A DNA stretch of 64,000 nt from an uncultured Flavobacterium sp. (lineage in GTDB: Bacteria; Bacteroidota; Bacteroidia; Flavobacteriales; Flavobacteriaceae): NCBI RefSeq assembly GCF_946478785.1, contig NZ_CAMLDD010000006.1, forward strand, positions 62,001 to 126,000. The letters run 5' to 3'. Every line of letters begins with the position of its first letter. Within the stretch, counting starts at the first letter, position 1. Under the pieces are notes generated by a model, which was not told the origin of the DNA, ran no database searches, and saw only the letters and a list, made by a program, of their open reading frames with translations. Positions 42,004 through 51,947 of the stretch are shown one piece after another. Position numbers and translations under genes: made by a program.

Positions 42004-43461
42004 ATGAAAAAAAAAATATCCTTTATTATTACTTGTTTATGTTTTTCTATAGCTGTTTTTCCACAACAGAAAAACAAAAAACAAGAATTCACAACAACCA
42101 ACAAAAAAATCACAGTATACACCACTGCTAATAGTACCAAATTAAGGTTAACCCCTACTGATAATTTATTTTTTTCTGCATCATCGCAGCCTTTAGAAAC
42201 GGAAATTTCCATTTTTGTAGAACCTTCCAAAAAATTTCAACGTTTTATGGGAATCGGAGGAGCCATTACGGATGCCAGTGCCGAAATATTTGCAAAACTT
42301 TCAACAGAAAAACAAACTGAATTCTTAAATGCCTATTACGATAAAGAAAAAGGAATTGGCTATTCTTTGCTAAGAACAACGATACAAAGTTCTGATTTTG
42401 GCAGTGAAAGCTATTCTTATATCGATGAAGGAGATAAGGGTTTAAAAACTTTTTCTATTGAACATGATAAAAAATACCGTATTCCATTAATCAAACAAGC
42501 CATACAAACTGCTGGTGGCAAACTAACGACTTATGTTGCGCCATGGTCTCCAAATGCCTTCATGAAAAGCAATAAAAATATCCTAAAAGGCGGTACTTTA
42601 CTCCCTGAATATTACCAGACATGGGCGCGCTTTTATGCAAAATTTATAAAAGCCTATCAAAAAGAAGGAATCCCGATATGGGGAACCTCAACCCAAAACG
42701 AACCTATGGCTGTTCAAACCTGGGAGTCGTGCATTTACACTGCTGAAGCAGAAAGGGATTTTATAAAAAACTTTCTTGGTCCCACATTAAAAAAAGAAAA
42801 ATTAGGTAATGTTAAAATCATAGCATGGGATCACAATCGTGATTTAATGAACCAAAGAGCGAATGTAATTTATTCAGACCCTGAAGCTTCAAAATATGTC
42901 TGGGGAATGGGTTTTCACTGGTATGAAAACTGGTCTGGAGGCTTGCCAATGTTCGAAAATGTTGGTAAAGTAAATCAAGCTTATCCTGACAAAGCATTGC
43001 TGTTTACAGAAGGATGTGTCGAAAAATTTGATGCCGCAAAATATCAATTCTGGCCTAATGCAGAAAGGTACGGCACTTCTATGATTAATGATTTCAATAA
43101 CGGAACCGTCGGCTGGACAGACTGGAATATTCTTCTGGATCAGAATGGAGGACCAAATCATGTTGGCAATTTTTGTTTCGCACCTATACATGCTGATACT
43201 ACAACGGGAGAATTAATTTATACACCTTCCTATTACTATATTGGACATTTCTCAAAATTCATTCATTTGGATGCAATACGTGTAAGTTCAGCAGTAAGCA
43301 GAAGCAGTTTATTAAGCACTTCTTTTTTAAATACTGACGGAACAATGGCAACCATTGTAATGAATCAGACAGATAAGGAAGTGATGTACAATCTTATTAT
43401 ACATTCTGAAAAAACAATAGTTAAAATTCCGGCGCACGCGATACAAACTTTAGTGTATTAA
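42004..43461 (+). CDS. GH30 family glycoside hydrolase
   Basis: The 485-residue enzyme has a signal peptide (SFIITCLCFSIAVFPQ) and a GH30 (beta/alpha)8 plus beta-sandwich layout. It has FMGIGGAITDASAEIF early, the acid/base Glu233 in STQNEPM and the nucleophile Glu336 in LLFTEGCVE, and ends with a small beta-domain. GH30 enzymes in Bacteroidetes loci are often beta-1,6-glucanases or beta-glucosidases/glucocerebrosidases. With GH5 and GH3 neighbours, a beta-glucan role is likely. The exact bond is not visible. Confidence 0.93.
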   Translation: MKKKISFIITCLCFSIAVFPQQKNKKQEFTTTNKKITVYTTANSTKLRLTPTDNLFFSASSQPLETEISIFVEPSKKFQRFMGIGGAITDASAEIFAKLSTEKQTEFLNAYYDKEKGIGYSLLRTTIQSSDFGSESYSYIDEGDKGLKTFSIEHDKKYRIPLIKQAIQTAGGKLTTYVAPWSPNAFMKSNKNILKGGTLLPEYYQTWARFYAKFIKAYQKEGIPIWGTSTQNEPMAVQTWESCIYTAEAERDFIKNFLGPTLKKEKLGNVKIIAWDHNRDLMNQRANVIYSDPEASKYVWGMGFHWYENWSGGLPMFENVGKVNQAYPDKALLFTEGCVEKFDAAKYQFWPNAERYGTSMINDFNNGTVGWTDWNILLDQNGGPNHVGNFCFAPIHADTTTGELIYTPSYYYIGHFSKFIHLDAIRVSSAVSRSSLLSTSFLNTDGTMATIVMNQTDKEVMYNLIIHSEKTIVKIPAHAIQTLVY

Positions 43462-43682
43462 TAATTATTCCATTAAAGTTGTTCAAAAGAAAATTGATTT
43501 CAGGATTAAAATTGATGTAGAACAGTAAAAATTAATTTGTTCAAATAGTTATTAAAATCACGAAATCAAATACATTTTTGTTAGTGTTCACCTTCACCAT
43601 TAGTGAATTAGTCTGTACCAGTAAATAAAAAAACAGACATGAAGACATCTCTTTTTTAAAATATAATTTCATTAAATAAATC

Positions 43683-45413
43683 ATGACTAAATTAATTTTA
43701 ACCTTACTGTTACTATTGTTTTCAATAGCTTTTTTTGGACAAGGCTTTTTGCATCGTGATGGACAAAAAATTGTCGATGGCGAAGGAAAAAATGTAGTTT
43801 TAAGAGGTTTGGGATTAGGTGGGTGGATGGTTCAGGAGGGATATATGCTCCAGACACAGTCTTTTGCCAGTCCACAGCATATGATTAAACAGAAAATTCA
43901 GGATTTAATAGGAGAAGAAAACACAAAAGAATTTTATGCCGCTTATAAAACTAACGGAATTACAAAAAGGGATATAGATTCGTTAGCAGTCTGGGGGTTC
44001 AATTCTGTTCGTTTGCCAATGCATTATAATTTGTATACACCTGCTGTTGAAGAAGAGAGAAATGGCGAAATTACATGGATTGAAGAAGGTTTTGCCATGA
44101 CAGACAATCTATTAAAATGGTGCGCTGAAAATAAAATGTACCTTATTTTAGATTTGCATGCTGCTCCCGGCGGACAAGGAAACGATGCGGCAATTTCAGA
44201 TTATGACAACACTAAACCTTCTCTGTGGCAAAGTGAAGCCAATCAGAAAAAAATGATTGCCTTGTGGAAAAAATTAGCCTCACGTTATAAGGATAGCCCG
44301 TGGATTGGAGGTTACGATATCATCAATGAACCCAACTGGAATTTTACCGGAACCAATATAAATGGCTGTGACGAGAATTCAAATGCCCCTTTAAGAGAAT
44401 TAATGGTGGCAGTTACAAAAGCAATTCGTGAAGTAGACACAAATCACTTAATTTTTATTGAAGGCAATTGCTGGGGAAATAACTACAACGGAATTTTTCC
44501 TTTATGGGATGAAAATATGGCTGTGAGTTTTCATAAATACTGGAATTATAATACCACAGCTTCCATTAAAAAAATGCTGGATTACAGGACAAAATACAAC
44601 GTTCCGATATGGTTGGGAGAAAGCGGAGAAAACTCGAATGTCTGGTTTAAAGATGCTATTTCTTTAGTTGAAAAAAATAATATCGGATGGGCCTTCTGGC
44701 CAATGAAGAAAATAGAAAATATTGCCGGAATAACTTCGGTTACTAAAATTCCTGAATATGATGTTTTATTAAAATACTGGAAAAACGGCGGAGAGAAACC
44801 TTCTGTAGATTTTGCCAAAAGAGCTCTAATGAAAATGGCAGAAAATTACAAAATTGAAAACGTAACTGTAAAACCAGATGTAATCGATGCCATGTTTAGA
44901 CAAGTGCAGACAAATGAAACAAAACCTTATAAAAAACATTTAATTCCGGGAAAAATTTTCGCAACTGAATATGATTTAGGAACAAATGAACAAGCTTATC
45001 TGGATAAAGATTTTGTAAATTACAAAGTTGATACAGGAACTTCTGTAGAGTGGAACAAAGGAAATTCCATGCGAAATGATGGCGTTGATATTTTGCCCTG
45101 CAAAGAAGCTGATTCAAATGGATTTCAGGTCTCATTTATTGAAGATGGTGAATTTTTACAACTTACTGCTGAAGTCAAAAAAAGCAAAATATATAAAATT
45201 GCTTTTCGTTATTCGGGCGAAAGTGCTACCGGTAAGCTCTATTTAGAGATAAATGATAAAAAAACCGAAAGTATTGTATTACCATCAACTGGTGGGAATG
45301 AGTATTGGAAAACAGCAAATTTATCAGGAGTACCATTAAAATCAGGAAACAATACAATCAAAATAGTTTTTGAAACAGGAGGTTTTAATTTAAATTATTT
45401 AGATTTTAAATAG
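43683..45413 (+). CDS. GH5 family glycoside hydrolase with C-terminal CBM-like domain
   Basis: The 576-residue protein has a signal peptide (LILTLLLLLFSIAFFGQ) and a GH5 catalytic barrel to about residue 365. RGLGLGGWMVQEGY opens it, the acid/base Glu216 is in YDIINEPNW, and the nucleophile Glu313 is in IWLGESGEN. Residues about 430-576 form a beta-sandwich like CBM6-type modules (GEFLQLTAEVKKSKIYKIAFRY, LDF end). The GWMVQEGYM signature resembles exo-beta-glucanase-like GH5 enzymes. It belongs to the same locus as the GH30 and GH3 enzymes. Confidence 0.92.
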   Translation: MTKLILTLLLLLFSIAFFGQGFLHRDGQKIVDGEGKNVVLRGLGLGGWMVQEGYMLQTQSFASPQHMIKQKIQDLIGEENTKEFYAAYKTNGITKRDIDSLAVWGFNSVRLPMHYNLYTPAVEEERNGEITWIEEGFAMTDNLLKWCAENKMYLILDLHAAPGGQGNDAAISDYDNTKPSLWQSEANQKKMIALWKKLASRYKDSPWIGGYDIINEPNWNFTGTNINGCDENSNAPLRELMVAVTKAIREVDTNHLIFIEGNCWGNNYNGIFPLWDENMAVSFHKYWNYNTTASIKKMLDYRTKYNVPIWLGESGENSNVWFKDAISLVEKNNIGWAFWPMKKIENIAGITSVTKIPEYDVLLKYWKNGGEKPSVDFAKRALMKMAENYKIENVTVKPDVIDAMFRQVQTNETKPYKKHLIPGKIFATEYDLGTNEQAYLDKDFVNYKVDTGTSVEWNKGNSMRNDGVDILPCKEADSNGFQVSFIEDGEFLQLTAEVKKSKIYKIAFRYSGESATGKLYLEINDKKTESIVLPSTGGNEYWKTANLSGVPLKSGNNTIKIVFETGGFNLNYLDFK

Positions 45414-45510
45414 TCAAAAAAAATCATCTAAAGATAATAGTAAAAAGCATTTTTAAAATTTATTTTGATAAAATTTGTAATTAAAATAAAGATTTAAAAA
45501 TATAACTAAT

Positions 45511-46350
45511 ATGAAAAGATTCTGCTGCCTATCTCTAATTTTAATGCTGATTTTTATTAGCCTTTCTTCTTATGGTCAAAACTTAAAAGTCATGTCCTAT
45601 AATATTCGTTTGGATACTGCTTCTGATGAAGAAAATGCATGGCCAAACCGAAAAGACTTTTTTACTTCCCAAATTCAGTTTTACAACCCGGATATTTTTG
45701 GTGTTCAGGAAGCAACGCCAAATCAGGTTGTTGAAATAACTTCATCTTTACCCGATTATAACAAATTTGGAATAGCCAGAGAAGGTGAAGGAAAAGGAGA
45801 AGCTTGTACTGTTTATTATAAAAAAGATCGTTTTAAAATCCGGCAATCAAATACATTTTGGTTATCTGAAACTCCAGATATTATTTCAAAAGGCTGGGAT
45901 GCCGCCTGCAATAGAATTTGTACATATGGATTGTTTGAAGATTTGAAAACGAAAAAAGTATTTTGGGTTTTTAATACACACCTGGATCATGTTGGTGTTG
46001 AAGCAAGAATTAAAGGTGTTGAACTTATTCTGTCTAAAATAAAAGAAGTTAATACTAAAAAATATCCTGTAATTTTTATGGGCGATTTTAATTCTGAACC
46101 CAATACTGAACAAATTCTTGAGATAAAAAAGGTAATGGATGATACCCGGGAAATCTCAATACAAAAGCCATTCGGTCCATCAGGCACTTTTAATGGCTTC
46201 AAACATAACGAACCAGTTAATCTTTTAATAGATTATATTTTTATTTCCAAAAACAACAGTTTTAAAGTATTAAAACATGCTGTTTTGAGCGATGCAGTAA
46301 ATTTAAAATACCCATCAGATCATCTTCCCGTTTATATTGAAATTAATTAA
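45511..46350 (+). CDS. secreted endonuclease/exonuclease/phosphatase family protein
   Basis: This 279-residue protein has a signal peptide (LILMLIFISLSSYG) and the EEP fold motifs: MSYNIRLDTASDEENAWPNR, FGVQEATPNQV with the metal Glu, VFNTHLDHVG, FMGDFNSEP and SDHLPVYIEI with the catalytic His. Members hydrolyse phosphodiesters of nucleic acids, lipids or sugars. It lies six bases before the GH3 gene within the locus, so it may remove a phosphate substituent from the glycan or simply be a passenger. That is undecided. Confidence 0.88.
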   Translation: MKRFCCLSLILMLIFISLSSYGQNLKVMSYNIRLDTASDEENAWPNRKDFFTSQIQFYNPDIFGVQEATPNQVVEITSSLPDYNKFGIAREGEGKGEACTVYYKKDRFKIRQSNTFWLSETPDIISKGWDAACNRICTYGLFEDLKTKKVFWVFNTHLDHVGVEARIKGVELILSKIKEVNTKKYPVIFMGDFNSEPNTEQILEIKKVMDDTREISIQKPFGPSGTFNGFKHNEPVNLLIDYIFISKNNSFKVLKHAVLSDAVNLKYPSDHLPVYIEIN

Positions 46351-46356
46351 TCAAAA

Positions 46357-48585
46357 ATGAAAAAAACAGTAACACTTCTCTTGCTATCAATGTCTTTTTA
46401 TGGATTTGCCCAACAAGAAACAATCGATCAAAAAGTCAATACTTTATTGAAAAAAATGACAATTGAAGAAAAAATTGGTCAGCTTAACCAATATACCGGT
46501 GACAATTCGGCCACAGGCCCAATTACCATTAATCCAAATAAACAAGCCGAAATCAAAGCAGGTTTAGTAGGATCTATGCTGAATATCATCGGAACCAAAT
46601 ATACCCGACAATATCAAGAATTGGCCATGCAGTCACGTCTTAAAATTCCGTTGTTATTTGGTCAGGATGTCGTACATGGGTATAAAACCACGTTTCCTAT
46701 TCCATTGGCAGAAGCTGCCAGTTGGGATTTGTCTGCTATTGAATTAGCTGCCAGAGTTGCCGCGAAAGAAGCATCTGCAAGCGGAATTCACTGGACATTT
46801 GCACCAATGGTTGATATTGGCCGTGATCCACGTTGGGGACGCGTGATGGAAGGCGCCGGTGAAGACACATATTTAGGTTCTAAAATAGCTTATGCCAGAG
46901 TAAAAGGTTTTCAGGGTAATAAATTGGGCGATTTGAATTCAGTTATGGCCTGTGTAAAACATTTTGCAGCTTATGGTGCAGCCGTTGGAGGAAGAGATTA
47001 CAACTCTGTTGACATGAGCGAAAGAATGTTATGGGAAACGTACCTCCCTCCTTTTAAAGCCGCTTTAGATGCCGGAGCCGCTACTTTTATGAATTCTTTT
47101 AATGATGTTAATGGAATTCCAGCTACCGGAAATTCATATCTACAACGAGATATTTTAAAAGGAAAATGGAACTTTCAGGGATTTGTAGTTTCTGACTGGG
47201 GTTCTATTGGAGAAATGGTAGCACACGGCTATTCAAAAGATTTAAAAGCAGCTGCTCTTTCTGCCATTACAGCCGGAAGCGATATGGACATGGAAAGTAA
47301 TGCATATCGTTATAATTTAGCCGAACTGGTTAAAGAAGGTAAAGTTTCTATTGATCTGATTGATGATGCGGTAAAAAGAATTCTTCGTAAAAAATTCGAA
47401 TTAGGATTATTTGATGATCCTTACCGATATTCAGATGGAACGAGAGAAGAAAAAGAATTAAACAATCCTGAAAACAGAAAAGCTGCTCTTGAAGTAGCTA
47501 AAAAAAGTATTGTTTTATTGAAAAATGAAAAACAGACTTTGCCTCTTTCTAAAAATCTGAAAACCATAGCTTTTATTGGCCCGATGGTAAAAGAATACAA
47601 AGCCAATATGGGATTCTGGGCTGTTGATTTACCAGAAGTTAATTATGATAAATGGGTAGTCTCGCAATGGGATGGACTGCAAAATAAAGTAGGCAAAAAC
47701 ACTAAATTGCTTTATGCTAAAGGATGTGAGGTCGATGGAGATAATAAGAATGGTTTCGCTGATGCTGTTGCAAAAGCAAAACAAGCAGATGTAGTGATTT
47801 TAAGTATTGGAGAAAGACACAATATGAGCGGAGAAGCAAAAAGCCGCAGTGATATACATTTGCCTGGCGTTCAGGAAGATCTTGTAAAAGCCATTATGGC
47901 TACAGGAAAACCAGTTGTTGTTTTGGTAAATGCCGGAAGACCGCTTGTTTTTAATTGGACTGCTGATAATGCACCTGCGATTTTATACACCTGGTGGCTT
48001 GGAACAGAAGCTGGAAATGCCATCGCAGACGTTTTGTTTGGCGATTACAATCCGTCTGGTAAGTTGCCTATGACTTTTCCTAGAGAAATTGGCCAAATTC
48101 CAATTTATTACAATCATTTCAGTACCGGAAGACCTGCCCCAAACGATGAGGCTACTGGTTATGTTTCCGCCTATATTGATTTAAAAAACTCTCCTAAATT
48201 TCCTTTTGGATATGGATTGAGTTATACCAAATTCAATTATAGTGATTTGAAATTATCTTCTGTAAAAATGAAAAATACAGAAACCATTAAAGTTTCTTTT
48301 CAATTATCAAATGTTGGAAAAGTAGCTGGAGAAGAAGTCGTTCAGTTGTATTTGCAGGATAAATTTGGTTCTGTTGTACGGCCAGTTTTAGAATTGAAGG
48401 ATTTTCAGAAAGTAAACCTGAATACCGGAGAATCCAAAACTATTGAATTCACAATTGACAAAGAAAAACTCTCTTTCTATAATAATACATTAGAATGGGT
48501 TGCCGAACCGGGAGATTTTGAAGTTATGATTGGTACCTCATCCGCAGATATTAAACTGAAATCTCGTTTTGAGTTAGTAGATTAA
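46357..48585 (+). CDS. GH3 beta-glucosidase (BglX-like)
   Basis: The 742-residue periplasmic enzyme has a signal peptide (TVTLLLLSMSFYGFAQ), a GH3 N-terminal barrel with KHFAAYGAA and the nucleophile Asp280 in GFVVSDWGS, and a GH3 C-terminal domain with GERHNMSGEAKSR. A fibronectin-III-like domain closes it (GEEVVQLYLQD, EWVAEPGDFEVMIG). It should release glucose from the ends of beta-gluco-oligosaccharides produced by the GH30 and GH5 enzymes. It is the last gene of the locus, followed by a terminator. Confidence 0.96.
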   Translation: MKKTVTLLLLSMSFYGFAQQETIDQKVNTLLKKMTIEEKIGQLNQYTGDNSATGPITINPNKQAEIKAGLVGSMLNIIGTKYTRQYQELAMQSRLKIPLLFGQDVVHGYKTTFPIPLAEAASWDLSAIELAARVAAKEASASGIHWTFAPMVDIGRDPRWGRVMEGAGEDTYLGSKIAYARVKGFQGNKLGDLNSVMACVKHFAAYGAAVGGRDYNSVDMSERMLWETYLPPFKAALDAGAATFMNSFNDVNGIPATGNSYLQRDILKGKWNFQGFVVSDWGSIGEMVAHGYSKDLKAAALSAITAGSDMDMESNAYRYNLAELVKEGKVSIDLIDDAVKRILRKKFELGLFDDPYRYSDGTREEKELNNPENRKAALEVAKKSIVLLKNEKQTLPLSKNLKTIAFIGPMVKEYKANMGFWAVDLPEVNYDKWVVSQWDGLQNKVGKNTKLLYAKGCEVDGDNKNGFADAVAKAKQADVVILSIGERHNMSGEAKSRSDIHLPGVQEDLVKAIMATGKPVVVLVNAGRPLVFNWTADNAPAILYTWWLGTEAGNAIADVLFGDYNPSGKLPMTFPREIGQIPIYYNHFSTGRPAPNDEATGYVSAYIDLKNSPKFPFGYGLSYTKFNYSDLKLSSVKMKNTETIKVSFQLSNVGKVAGEEVVQLYLQDKFGSVVRPVLELKDFQKVNLNTGESKTIEFTIDKEKLSFYNNTLEWVAEPGDFEVMIGTSSADIKLKSRFELVD

Positions 48586-48603
48586 AAATAGATTTTAAAT
48601 GAA

Positions 48604-48636
48604 AATGCCTCTAAAAACTAGAGGCATTTTTTTTAC
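48604..48636. terminator. bidirectional terminator after the GH3 gene
   Basis: ATGCCTCT and AGAGGCAT pair around AAAAACT and are followed by eight T on the plus strand; A-rich bases precede it for the convergent pyrophosphatase gene. Confidence 0.88.
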
Positions 48637-48648
48637 TGATAAATTTCT

Positions 48649-51201
48649 TTATTGTGCTGCTTCAACTTTAGCTGTTACCTCAGCTTCCGTTCCTTCAAAA
48701 ACTTCTGTTGTTGTTTTACCTTTTTCAGTTTTTGTAACAGTTCCAACTGTAACGCCATTTGTGGTAGACAAATTAACCTCAACACGTTTTTTATCGTATT
48801 TCGATGTATCAAAACAATCTGTTTTTTGATGAGCGTACTTTCCTTTTGCATCAAAATGAGCCAGACATTTTGCAGTTTCTTCGGCTGTACAGCCTTTTTC
48901 TTTGCACATTTTAATGCATTCTTCTTTGGTCATTCCTGACATATCGCCGCATTTAGAAACTAAACCAGCGTGTAGTTCTGATTTGGAACAACACGAAAGA
49001 TTTCCAGCGATATCAGATGGTGCTTGTCCATCACCTAAAATTGGCGCAATTACCAATCCGATTAAACAGGTCAGTTTAATTAAAATATTCATTGATGGTC
49101 CCGAAGTATCCTTAAACGGATCTCCAACTGTATCTCCGGTTACGGCTGCTTTATGTGCATCAGAACCTTTATAAGTCATTTCACCATTGATCATTACACC
49201 GGCTTCAAAAGATTTTTTAGCATTATCCCAGGCACCTCCGGCATTGTTTTGAAAAACGGCCCAAAGTACTCCCGAAACGGTAACTCCTGCCATATATCCG
49301 CCTAACATTTCAGCAATCAACTGATTGTTGTCTGCATAAACTAATTTCCCTAATAACACGATTGCAATTGGAAAACCAATCGTTAAGATTCCAGGCAGCA
49401 TCATTTCACGCAATGCAGCTTTTGTAGAGATTTCAACACATTTTCCATATTCAGGTTTTCCGGTTCCTTCCATAATTCCCGGAATTTCCTTAAACTGGCG
49501 GCGAACCTCATAAACCATGTCCATCGCTGCTTTCCCAACAGAATTCATAGCTAATGCTGAGAAAACTACAGGAATCATTCCACCCACAAATAGCATGGCC
49601 AAAACTGGCGCCTTAAAAATATTAATTCCGTCAATTCCTGTAAATGTTACATATGCTGCAAATAATGCCAATGAAGTTAAAGCTGCAGAAGCAATTGCAA
49701 ATCCTTTTCCGGTTGCTGCAGTTGTGTTTCCAACAGAATCTAAAATATCTGTTCTGGTGCGAACTTCTTTTGGCAATTCGCTCATTTCGGCAATTCCCCC
49801 GGCATTGTCAGAAATTGGTCCAAAAGCATCAATTGCCAACTGCATTGCTGTAGTTGCCATCATTGCCGAAGCTGCTAAGGCAACACCATAAAATCCTGCC
49901 AAAGCATAAGATGTCCAGATTGCTGCTGCGAATAATAACACTGTTGGAAAAGTCGAAATCATTCCGGTTGCCAAACCTGCAATCACATTTGTACCTGCTC
50001 CCGTTGAAGATTTTTGAACAATTGCCATAACCGGTTTTGTACCTAATCCTGTATAGTATTCCGTAACTGATGAAATGGCTCCACCAACCACTAATCCGAC
50101 CAAAGTAGCATAGAAAACCCTCATTGCAGAGATATATTTAGAACCTTCTCCAAAAAAACTCATCTGCATGGTCTCCGGCAACATATATTGTACTAAAAAG
50201 AAACAGGCAATTGCAGTTAAGACAATCGAAACCCAGTTTCCTATATTTAGTGCTTTTTGAACTTGTGCTTCTTTAGCATTGTCATCAGAAATTTTTACCA
50301 GCATTGTTCCGATAATAGAGAATATGATTCCGAAACCGGCAATGGCCATCGGGAGTAAAATTGGACCAATTCCGCCAAAAGCATCCTGAATATTTCCACC
50401 CATATCTTTTATAACATAATTCCCAAGTACCATAGCTGCAAGAACCGTTGCAACATAAGAACCAAATAAATCAGCTCCCATACCTGCAACATCACCTACA
50501 TTATCACCAACGTTATCTGCAATTGTTGCCGGATTACGAGGATCATCCTCCGGGATTCCGGCTTCTACCTTTCCTACTAAATCTGCACCAACATCAGCTG
50601 CTTTTGTATAAATCCCGCCACCTACTCTGGCAAACAATGCAATTGATTCTGCACCAAGTGAAAATCCTGCTAATGTTTCCAGAACAACAGTCATGGTTTC
50701 GGTATCTTTCCATACTCCTCCTGATAAAAGATTAAAGAAAATTATAAAAAAACCTGTCAAACCCAATACTGCTAAGCCTGCAACTCCTAAACCCATTACG
50801 GTTCCGCCTCCAAAAGAAACTTTTAAAGCCTGAGGCAAGCTTGTACGTGCGGCTTGTGTAGTCCTAACGTTTGTTTTGGTTGCTATTTTCATCCCAATAT
50901 TACCTGCATAAGCTGAAAATAATGCGCCAAAAATGAATGCCACTACGATTAATAAATGTGTTTTTACCCCCGGAATAAAAGTAATTCCTGCTAAAGCAAT
51001 ACTGGCAATAATTACAAAGATGGTTAATAATTTATATTCGGCTTTTAAGAAGGCCAATGCACCTTCATAGATGTAATCTGAAATCTCTTTCATCTTACCG
51101 TCTCCGGCATCTTGTTTTAACACCCAACTCCTTTTTATTCCCATGAAAAGTAATCCTAAAATTGCCATTACAATTGGCAAGTAAATCATAAATGCATTCA
51201 T
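48649..51201 (-). CDS. hppA: membrane-bound ion-pumping pyrophosphatase with Cys-rich tail
   Basis: The 850-residue protein pumps H+ or Na+ using pyrophosphate. The substrate site is DVGADLVGKVEAGIPEDD followed by NPATIADNVGDNVGDVAGMG, and about 16 membrane helices are visible. The motif GNTTAATGKGFAI has Ala where K+-independent forms have Lys, which points to the K+-dependent class. After the usual end (near GLVIAPIL) there is an extra tail of about 125 residues with eight cysteines (LSCCSKSE, SKCGDM, EECIKMCKEKGC, AKCLAHF, DCFD) and a basic/acidic end. The tail is unusual for the family. It is next to the soluble pyrophosphatase gene. Confidence 0.95.
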   Translation of the reverse strand: MNAFMIYLPIVMAILGLLFMGIKRSWVLKQDAGDGKMKEISDYIYEGALAFLKAEYKLLTIFVIIASIALAGITFIPGVKTHLLIVVAFIFGALFSAYAGNIGMKIATKTNVRTTQAARTSLPQALKVSFGGGTVMGLGVAGLAVLGLTGFFIIFFNLLSGGVWKDTETMTVVLETLAGFSLGAESIALFARVGGGIYTKAADVGADLVGKVEAGIPEDDPRNPATIADNVGDNVGDVAGMGADLFGSYVATVLAAMVLGNYVIKDMGGNIQDAFGGIGPILLPMAIAGFGIIFSIIGTMLVKISDDNAKEAQVQKALNIGNWVSIVLTAIACFFLVQYMLPETMQMSFFGEGSKYISAMRVFYATLVGLVVGGAISSVTEYYTGLGTKPVMAIVQKSSTGAGTNVIAGLATGMISTFPTVLLFAAAIWTSYALAGFYGVALAASAMMATTAMQLAIDAFGPISDNAGGIAEMSELPKEVRTRTDILDSVGNTTAATGKGFAIASAALTSLALFAAYVTFTGIDGINIFKAPVLAMLFVGGMIPVVFSALAMNSVGKAAMDMVYEVRRQFKEIPGIMEGTGKPEYGKCVEISTKAALREMMLPGILTIGFPIAIVLLGKLVYADNNQLIAEMLGGYMAGVTVSGVLWAVFQNNAGGAWDNAKKSFEAGVMINGEMTYKGSDAHKAAVTGDTVGDPFKDTSGPSMNILIKLTCLIGLVIAPILGDGQAPSDIAGNLSCCSKSELHAGLVSKCGDMSGMTKEECIKMCKEKGCTAEETAKCLAHFDAKGKYAHQKTDCFDTSKYDKKRVEVNLSTTNGVTVGTVTKTEKGKTTTEVFEGTEAEVTAKVEAAQ

Positions 51202-51250
51202 AATATTTAATGGTTTTGGTTAATAGTCAACTAATTAAACTAATTTAAAC

Positions 51251-51290
51251 AAAAAAGCAATACTCTTAACGGAGTATTGCTTTTTTTATA
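51251..51290 (-). terminator. terminator between the soluble and membrane pyrophosphatase genes
   Basis: AAAGCAATACTC and GAGTATTGCTTT form a perfect 12-bp stem around TTAACG, with A- and T-runs outside. It follows the ppa stop on the minus strand, so hppA is probably transcribed separately. Confidence 0.85.
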
Positions 51291-51308
51291 AAATTATGTA
51301 ACCTTAAA

Positions 51309-51839
51309 TTATTTAATGCTAAATAATCCTTCCGGTTTGTTTTCTATGTCATTAAAACGCTTTGTGCACTCATCAATAATTGCAAAAGCTTCATTTACAT
51401 CTCCCCAGCCTTCAACATCTACTTTTTTGTTTTCAAGGTCTTTGTAAACCTGAAAGAAATGCTCGATTTCTTTCAATAAGTGTCCGTTGATATCTGAAAG
51501 GTCATTTAATGAATTCCAGATGGGATCTGAAACTGGTACACAGATAATTTTTTCATCCGGTCCTTTGTCATCAGCCATGTGGAAAACTCCAATTGGTTTT
51601 ACTTCTATAACACATCCAGGAAAAGTTGGTTCGTTTATCAAAACCAATACATCAAGAGGATCACCGTCAAGAGCTAAAGTTTCCGGAATAAATCCGTAAT
51701 CTGCCGGGTACATCATTGAAGAGAACAACATTCTGTCGAAACGCATTCTTTTGATTTCAAAATCGTACTCATATTTATTTCTGCTTCCTCTTGGTATTTC
51801 GATTAATACATCGAAAGTTGTTAGTTTGTCTGCGGTCAT
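51309..51839 (-). CDS. ppa: inorganic pyrophosphatase (family I)
   Basis: The 176-residue soluble enzyme splits pyrophosphate. It has IEIPRGSRNKYEYD at the start and the metal-binding signature DGDPLDVLVL, with further acidic residues in DDKGPDEKIICVPV. Length is typical of bacterial family I enzymes. It precedes the membrane pyrophosphatase gene on the same strand. One enzyme wastes and the other conserves the energy of PPi. PPi is released by CysDN, among others. Confidence 0.96.
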   Translation of the reverse strand: MTADKLTTFDVLIEIPRGSRNKYEYDFEIKRMRFDRMLFSSMMYPADYGFIPETLALDGDPLDVLVLINEPTFPGCVIEVKPIGVFHMADDKGPDEKIICVPVSDPIWNSLNDLSDINGHLLKEIEHFFQVYKDLENKKVDVEGWGDVNEAFAIIDECTKRFNDIENKPEGLFSIK

Positions 51840-51947
51840 TTTTACTTTTTATTATTTCTATAAATTCGATTGCAAAAGTAACCAAAGAATCCTTTTTTAC
51901 AATAAAAAACGATGTAATATCTTTATTAAGTTTTAAGAAACAAGCAA

